A stretch of DNA of 64,000 nucleotides from Chloroflexota bacterium (lineage in GTDB: Bacteria > Chloroflexota > UBA11872), in contig JAJDZU010000012.1 in assembly GCA_022824495.1 (NCBI GenBank), positions 62,001 to 126,000 on the forward strand, given 5' to 3'. Made by a program: the position numbers and the translations under genes. Under the pieces are notes generated by a model. The model was not told the DNA's origin. It ran no database searches and saw nothing but the letters and a program-made list of their open reading frames with translations. Of this stretch, positions 59,956 to 64,000 are shown in pieces. The first letter of the stretch is position 1. Each line of letters begins with the position of its first letter.

Positions 59956-61143
59956 TCAGCTCGCCTCCGGCGCCGGCATGCGCCGTCCGTGGAACAGGAG
60001 AGCCGCGATTGCCAGCGAGACGAGGTTGGCCATGGCTCCAATGGCCAGCGGCAGCCCCGGATCAATATCGATCAGCGTTCCCGCGACAACCGTGCCGGCC
60101 AGGATTCCGAAGCTCCACAGGGCATGGACGAAGCCGACGACGCGCCCTCGTTCCAGCGGCGCCGTGCGGTCGCGCACCACGCCAAGCACCAGCACGGACA
60201 TGGTCCAGCCGGTCACCACGCCGGTGATGCCTGTAGCTATCAGAACTGGCGTTGACTGCCATCCCATCGCCGCCACGACGGCCACAACGAACTGCACACC
60301 GAGCACCAGGTACACGGGGGCCACGCGTCCACGGCGGTCGGACCAATGGCCGATAAGGAACTGGCTGACCGCGGCCAGGCTCATGCCCACGGTCCCGTAC
60401 AGCAGGGCAGGCGGAAGCACGCTCTCCGTTGCGCGGAACATCAGCAGCGGCAGCGCCAGACTCCAGATGCCCCAGAATGCGGTCGAGACGAAGCGCAGCC
60501 CGCCCATCAGCCAGACTTCGCGTCGCATCAGGACGTCCCACGTACCCTGGGCCGTGACGCCGACGGGGCGCGCGGGGCGCACGTCCCGGAGATAGCGAAA
60601 CGTGATGGCGGCCGGCACGAGATTCAGGCCCAGCCCTATAAGGGCGTAGGCGGCAAAGCCAAATCGCTCGACGACCGGCCCGGCCACGGCGGAACTGGCG
60701 GACATACCAATCGTCCCGCCCAGGAAGTAGGCGGCCGTGGCCACGCCAACTGACTGGCGGCTGGCGGCCGTCAACAGATAGCTCTGACCCGATGTCGAAC
60801 GCATCCCATGGGCCAGCCCCAGAATCACCGCCAATGCGACCAGCAGCCAGGGCACGCCGGTCAGGTACTGCAGCAGCCCCGCCGAGAACCCCAGAATCCC
60901 GATCACTAGCACCAGCCGGTGTCCCAGCCGGTCGGCCAGCGCGCCCGCGGTGACCGATATCAGCCCGCCCATGACCGTCTCCAGCGACACCAGGAGGCTG
61001 GTAAACGCGGGCGACATGCCCAGGTCGCGCTCGACGTAGATCGGCAGCAGCGCCCGCGCCGCGGCCACTGCGACGTTATTCAGAAATAGGATCGAGACAA
61101 TCGTGACCAGGGCGGGAGGAACCGACTCCAGCCGCGCGCGCAA
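59956..61143 (-). CDS. MFS transporter
   Basis: 395 residues with twelve hydrophobic segments (TIVSILFLNNVAVAAARALL at the start). The cytoplasmic loop between TM2 and TM3 reads GALADRLGHRLV, the MFS-A signature, and a second in GHWSDRRGRVAP. TTG start at 61143 (LRARLES) lacks an obvious ribosome site, so the start is uncertain. Exports or imports a small solute; no specificity is visible. Two nearby genes on the same strand follow without overlap. Confidence 0.85.
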   Translation of the reverse strand: MRARLESVPPALVTIVSILFLNNVAVAAARALLPIYVERDLGMSPAFTSLLVSLETVMGGLISVTAGALADRLGHRLVLVIGILGFSAGLLQYLTGVPWLLVALAVILGLAHGMRSTSGQSYLLTAASRQSVGVATAAYFLGGTIGMSASSAVAGPVVERFGFAAYALIGLGLNLVPAAITFRYLRDVRPARPVGVTAQGTWDVLMRREVWLMGGLRFVSTAFWGIWSLALPLLMFRATESVLPPALLYGTVGMSLAAVSQFLIGHWSDRRGRVAPVYLVLGVQFVVAVVAAMGWQSTPVLIATGITGVVTGWTMSVLVLGVVRDRTAPLERGRVVGFVHALWSFGILAGTVVAGTLIDIDPGLPLAIGAMANLVSLAIAALLFHGRRMPAPEAS

Positions 61144-61195
61144 CTGGGCGATCAGCGCTCTGCCTGGTCGACGCTAGTGCCCCTCGGGGGCTTCG

Positions 61196-61390
61196 TCAGT
61201 CGTCGGACTGGGGCGCCGCGAGACTTTCGTTCTTGCCGCAGCGCCCGCACGCCCAGTATTGCGTCTTCAGCAGTCCAAACCACCGGCGGTATTCGTAGAA
61301 GTTCCAGGTGGTTTCCTGGCGGCAGAGGGCGCATTCACGCCGTTCGCTGGATCTGACACGGACACTGATTTCGTCGTCGTCGTCGGGCAT
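61196..61390 (-). CDS. small zinc-ribbon protein
   Basis: 64 residues. CALC and CGRC (CxxC pairs 27 residues apart) form a likely zinc ribbon around FYEYRRWFGLLKTQYWACG. Acidic N-terminus (MPDDDDEISVRV). ATG 61390. A competing frame (61152-61334) over the same bases is judged a shadow. Function unknown. Confidence 0.5.
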   Translation of the reverse strand: MPDDDDEISVRVRSSERRECALCRQETTWNFYEYRRWFGLLKTQYWACGRCGKNESLAAPQSDD

Positions 61391-61534
61391 CGATCAGTCC
61401 TCAGCTACAGCCGCCCGAGCATTGTATCGGGATGGAATCGTCTCGGCGCGTCCGGCCCGCCGTCCGGTCGCACTGGTCCGACGGGAACGAGACCCGAATC
61501 GATGCGCGGCTCCGAAGTACGGGGGTACTGGCTG

Positions 61535-62269
61535 CTAGGCAGTCCGATTCGCCCCGTGCTTCGCGACCAGGTTGCACGCCTGCAGGTAGTGGTCGATGGA
61601 TTCCCCGCAGTCGGCCCAATACCCCTCCAGCACGTCGTGGGTCATCTCGCCGCGCTCCAGGTACGCATTATTCAGATCCGTCACCTCGAGTTCACCGCGA
61701 TCCGACCGCTCCAACTGCTCGATCAGGCTGAACGCCTGCGCGTCGTAGAAATAGATTCCGGTCACGGCCAGATTGGACGGCGGATCCTTGGGCTTTTCGA
61801 CGAAACGTACGACGCGGTCGCCCTCAAGCTCCGCAACGCCGTAGGCCCTGGGGTTTTCGACCTCCTTCAGCAGAACCTTGGCCCCGCGGGATTGTGACTC
61901 GAACCGCCGCGTCGCCTCCACGATGTTCCCGCCAATCACGTTGTCGCCCAGAATCACCACCATCCGGTCGTCGCCCACGAACGGCCGCGCCAGCGAGATC
62001 GCCTCAGCGATTCCGCCGGCGCCGTCCTGGTAGGTAAAGCTCAAGTGCTCAACACCCAGCGCCTCGCCATTGCCCAGCAGGCGAAGAAAGTCGCCAGCGC
62101 TGAATCCGCTGGTGACGATCAGGATTTCCGTAACTCCCGCGTTCACCAACGTTTCGATGGGGTAAAAGACCATCGGTTTGTTATAGACGGGCAGCAATTG
62201 CTTGTTGGTCACCCGCGTAATCGGGTCCAGACGGGACGCGATACCGCCCGCCAGAATCACGCCTTTCAC
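61535..62269 (-). CDS. nucleotidyltransferase, glucose-1-phosphate thymidylyltransferase-like
   Basis: 244 residues, RmlA/RfbA-type. Signature GGIASRLDPITRVTNKQLLP then VYNKPMVFYPIETLVNAG; the GGxGTRL pattern is altered to GGIASRL. VILGDNVIGG (metal Asp), YGVAELEGDRVVRFVEKP and LERGEMTHDVLEGYWADCGE are typical of thymidylyltransferases. Makes dTDP-sugar or a related NDP-sugar from a sugar-1-phosphate. Its start overlaps the end of ftsY by 4 bases, so it is co-transcribed with ftsY. No rmlBCD genes are in the window. Confidence 0.88.
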   Translation of the reverse strand: MKGVILAGGIASRLDPITRVTNKQLLPVYNKPMVFYPIETLVNAGVTEILIVTSGFSAGDFLRLLGNGEALGVEHLSFTYQDGAGGIAEAISLARPFVGDDRMVVILGDNVIGGNIVEATRRFESQSRGAKVLLKEVENPRAYGVAELEGDRVVRFVEKPKDPPSNLAVTGIYFYDAQAFSLIEQLERSDRGELEVTDLNNAYLERGEMTHDVLEGYWADCGESIDHYLQACNLVAKHGANRTA

Positions 62270-63252
62270 GTTTCCTCCTCGTCGTCGACATCATCCACCT
62301 GCGGCGCCAGCAACGCCTGAACGAACCGATCCGGGTCAAACGGCTCAAAGTCCGTCAGCCGCTCGCCAACGCCGACAAACTTGATCGGCAATTCCGTCGC
62401 CCGCGTGACGGCAAACGCGACCCCGCCCTTGGCGGAACTGTCTAGCTTGGTCAGCACAATGCCGGTCACTCCCGACGATTCCAGGAACCCTTGGGCCTGG
62501 TGCAGGCCATTCTGTCCGGTGAGTGCGTCTAGAACGAGCAGCACCTCGTGCGGCGCTCCCGGCAACTTGCGCGACGCCACTCTACGCATCTTGGCCACTT
62601 CGTTCATGAGATTGACGTTCGTGTGCTGCCGACCGGCCGAGTCGGCGATCACGTAATCCACGCCCCGGGCCTGCGCGGCGTCTAACGCGTCGTAAATCAC
62701 CGCGCCCGGATCCCCGCCCGGCTGGTGCGCGATTACGGGCACGCCAACGCGGTCGCCCCAGATCTGCAACTGGTCAATGGCGCCGGCGCGAAACGTGTCG
62801 CCGGCCGCCAGCACTACATCGTGCCCGTTGGTCTGAAGCAAGTGCGCCAGCTTGGCAATTGACGTCGTCTTGCCGGCCCCGTTGACGCCAACCACAAACA
62901 CGACCTGCGGCGGCGGACCACTGGCGAACTGTGCGTCCCGCCCGCCCAGGGTCTCACGCAGACGCGCCGCCAGCAGCACCCGAGCAGCCTCCGGATCCGA
63001 ATCCCCGTCTGCACCCACCGTCTCGCGCAACTCGTCCAAGAGCTCCATGGCCAGCATGGGACCCAGGTCGGCGGCAATCAGCACCTCTTCCAGCTCGTCC
63101 CAATCCGCCTCCGTCAGCTTCGAGCGGCGTAGCCAGCGCCGTACGGTGGCAAAACGACGCCGGGTCGGCTGCGCCGCCGGCGCCCGGGCCTCGTTGGCTT
63201 CCGCTTCGGGGGACTCCGTGCGCCGAGCCCGCCGCAGACGCTTCAGCAACAC
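62266..63252 (-). CDS. ftsY: signal recognition particle receptor FtsY
   Basis: 328 residues. An Arg/Lys-rich N-terminus replaces the long acidic A-domain. NG domains: four-helix N part ([19 protein letters not shown]), Walker [10 protein letters not shown], then [32 protein letters not shown] and [16 protein letters not shown]. GTPase that docks SRP-bound ribosomes at the membrane. GTG start at 63252. Overlaps the nucleotidyltransferase gene by 4 bases. Confidence 0.97.
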   Translation of the reverse strand: MLLKRLRRARRTESPEAEANEARAPAAQPTRRRFATVRRWLRRSKLTEADWDELEEVLIAADLGPMLAMELLDELRETVGADGDSDPEAARVLLAARLRETLGGRDAQFASGPPPQVVFVVGVNGAGKTTSIAKLAHLLQTNGHDVVLAAGDTFRAGAIDQLQIWGDRVGVPVIAHQPGGDPGAVIYDALDAAQARGVDYVIADSAGRQHTNVNLMNEVAKMRRVASRKLPGAPHEVLLVLDALTGQNGLHQAQGFLESSGVTGIVLTKLDSSAKGGVAFAVTRATELPIKFVGVGERLTDFEPFDPDRFVQALLAPQVDDVDDEEET

Positions 63253-63388
63253 GACAGTCTCCGATTCAGCGGATCAGGCCAGGGGATTCCCATCGTGCCA
63301 AGCCACACGCCGCGGCCGCCTCGTTGATTCACCACGTCGGCAACCTGCCAGCTTCAGGACCGAGTCGGTCCGGCTTGGAGCGTCGGCG

Positions 63389-63775
63389 TCAGCCCAGCCC
63401 ACCCCGAACGTGCTCGCTCGTGATCTCTCGGCCCGTCAAGCTGAATGACTGTCCACATCCACACACCGACTGGGCGCGTGGATTGAGCACCTTAAACCCG
63501 CCGTCCATCAGCGAGTCGCTGTATTCCAGCGTCGAACCTCGCAGCAACTCGGCGCTCTCCGCGTCAACGACCACCGTCACGCCGTGGGCAGGAATGCTCT
63601 GATCCCCTTCCCGCGGGCCCGGTTCGATGCCCATGGCGTAGCGAAAGTCGCCACAGCCGGCATCCACGATCACGCGCACGCGTAGCACGGCATCAGGCCG
63701 GTTGCGCTTGGTCCGCATCCGGTCGAATTCGGCGGCGGCCGAAGGTTGCACCACGAGGATCGGCGCGTCGGCCAT
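63389..63775 (-). CDS. A-type Fe-S carrier (HesB/IscA/ErpA family)
   Basis: 128 residues from ATG 63775; a GTG at 63814 with an aagga site eight bases upstream and further upstream starts are also possible. HesB core ILVVQPSAAAEFDRMRTKRN, first ligand Cys in VDAGCGDFRYAMG and the CxC pair in SVCGCGQSF, plus the late SDSLMDGGFKVLNP. Carries Fe-S clusters to target enzymes. No isc/suf genes are beside it. An imperfect hairpin (63357-63371) lies between it and ftsY. Confidence 0.82.
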   Translation of the reverse strand: MADAPILVVQPSAAAEFDRMRTKRNRPDAVLRVRVIVDAGCGDFRYAMGIEPGPREGDQSIPAHGVTVVVDAESAELLRGSTLEYSDSLMDGGFKVLNPRAQSVCGCGQSFSLTGREITSEHVRGGLG

Positions 63776-63924
63776 TGGCAGATCCATCAAGTCCAGCACG
63801 TCGCTCGTGGCCACGTTGGCGTTCCTTAGCTCAGAGACGCGTCGCGGGCAGTCCCGCGCCGCACCCTGAGCGTACGCAACCCGGCGGCGGCTCGCCACAT
63901 GTTCAGCCCCTACGGCCTGCGGAA

Positions 63925-64000
63925 CTAGGGCTGTGTCGTTAGGCCGTCAACACGAGCGTTGAGAGCGTCGATCCGTGCGGCAAGCTCGCCATGTTGGCGG
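63925..64000 (-). CDS. C-terminal end of a coiled-coil protein, cut by window edge
   Basis: The minus-strand frame ends in TAG at 63925-63927 and stays open to the right edge. Its last residues read RQHGELAARIDALNARVDGL then TTQP, with hydrophobic heptad spacing typical of a coiled coil. The gene and its function lie outside the window. Confidence 0.4.
   Translation of the reverse strand, partial: RQHGELAARIDALNARVDGLTTQP

Noticed and set aside
1-64000. CRISPR arrays, rRNA genes and intact insertion sequences
   Set aside because: No regularly spaced repeats, rRNA-like blocks or intact transposase genes were found on reading both strands.

Overview
This is a GC-rich window (about 70% in ordinary stretches by hand count) holding about 58 protein-coding genes, one tRNA and few long gaps. 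No 16S rRNA or marker tree is available, so the assignment is an inference. The gene style, the recombinase C-terminal remnant, the many Gfo/Idh/MocA, PHP and VOC proteins and the sugar ABC permeases fit a Chloroflexota bacterium (Dehalococcoidia/SAR202-like or a marine/sponge-associated relative) best, at moderate confidence.

Layout. 1-1899: the end of a FAD-dependent oxidoreductase. 1922-4642: a signalling cluster (response regulator with PAS, GAF histidine kinase, Rcp1-like response regulator). 4644-12214: RibD-like reductase, VOC protein, two Gfo/Idh/MocA dehydrogenases, a DUF6807 protein, several hypotheticals and a PHP phosphoesterase. 12251-18466 (minus): a housekeeping block, glmS > divIC/ftsB-like > dut > tilS > ftsH, with overlapping or tight junctions and an extended -10 promoter before ftsH. 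18608-23098 (minus): a degradative operon with a Zn-phospholipase-like protein, a D-aminoacylase-like amidohydrolase, a small zinc-finger protein and an S9 peptidase. 24550-32320 (mostly minus): a carbohydrate region with a MalF-type and two tandem MalG-type permeases, a heparinase II/III-like lyase, a GT4 glycosyltransferase, a tiny lipoprotein and a PLP enzyme.

32502-37086 looks like a horizontally acquired island. It starts at tRNA-Val(GAC). A decayed C-terminal fragment of a large serine recombinase ends 8 bases from the tRNA. Next come an AT-richer segment with palindromes, a two-gene operon and a 600-base gene desert with lower GC. The operon encodes a GPP34 (GOLPH3-like) domain fused to a complete cytochrome P450, followed after 14 bases by a multi-pass acyltransferase-3 protein. 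This is the most unusual system in the window and I suggest it tailors a membrane lipid or lipid-linked product.

37087-40931 (minus): a methyl/amine metabolism operon of a homocysteine-methyltransferase-like protein with a substituted zinc ligand and two FAD enzymes resembling opine/sarcosine oxidase subunits. 41349-47814: a secreted nuclease-like lipoprotein with an apparent start-region frameshift, then gltB and two small downstream genes. 48144-53071: small proteins, an SDR lacking the catalytic Tyr/Lys, a hydroxyacid dehydrogenase and a Lon-like protease. 53115-57286: a MarR regulator with a well-formed promoter/operator driving an asymmetric heterodimeric ABC exporter. 57330-64000: GT2, PHP protein, tpiA, MFS transporter, a zinc-ribbon protein, a nucleotidyltransferase overlapping ftsY, an A-type Fe-S protein and the coiled-coil end of a further gene.
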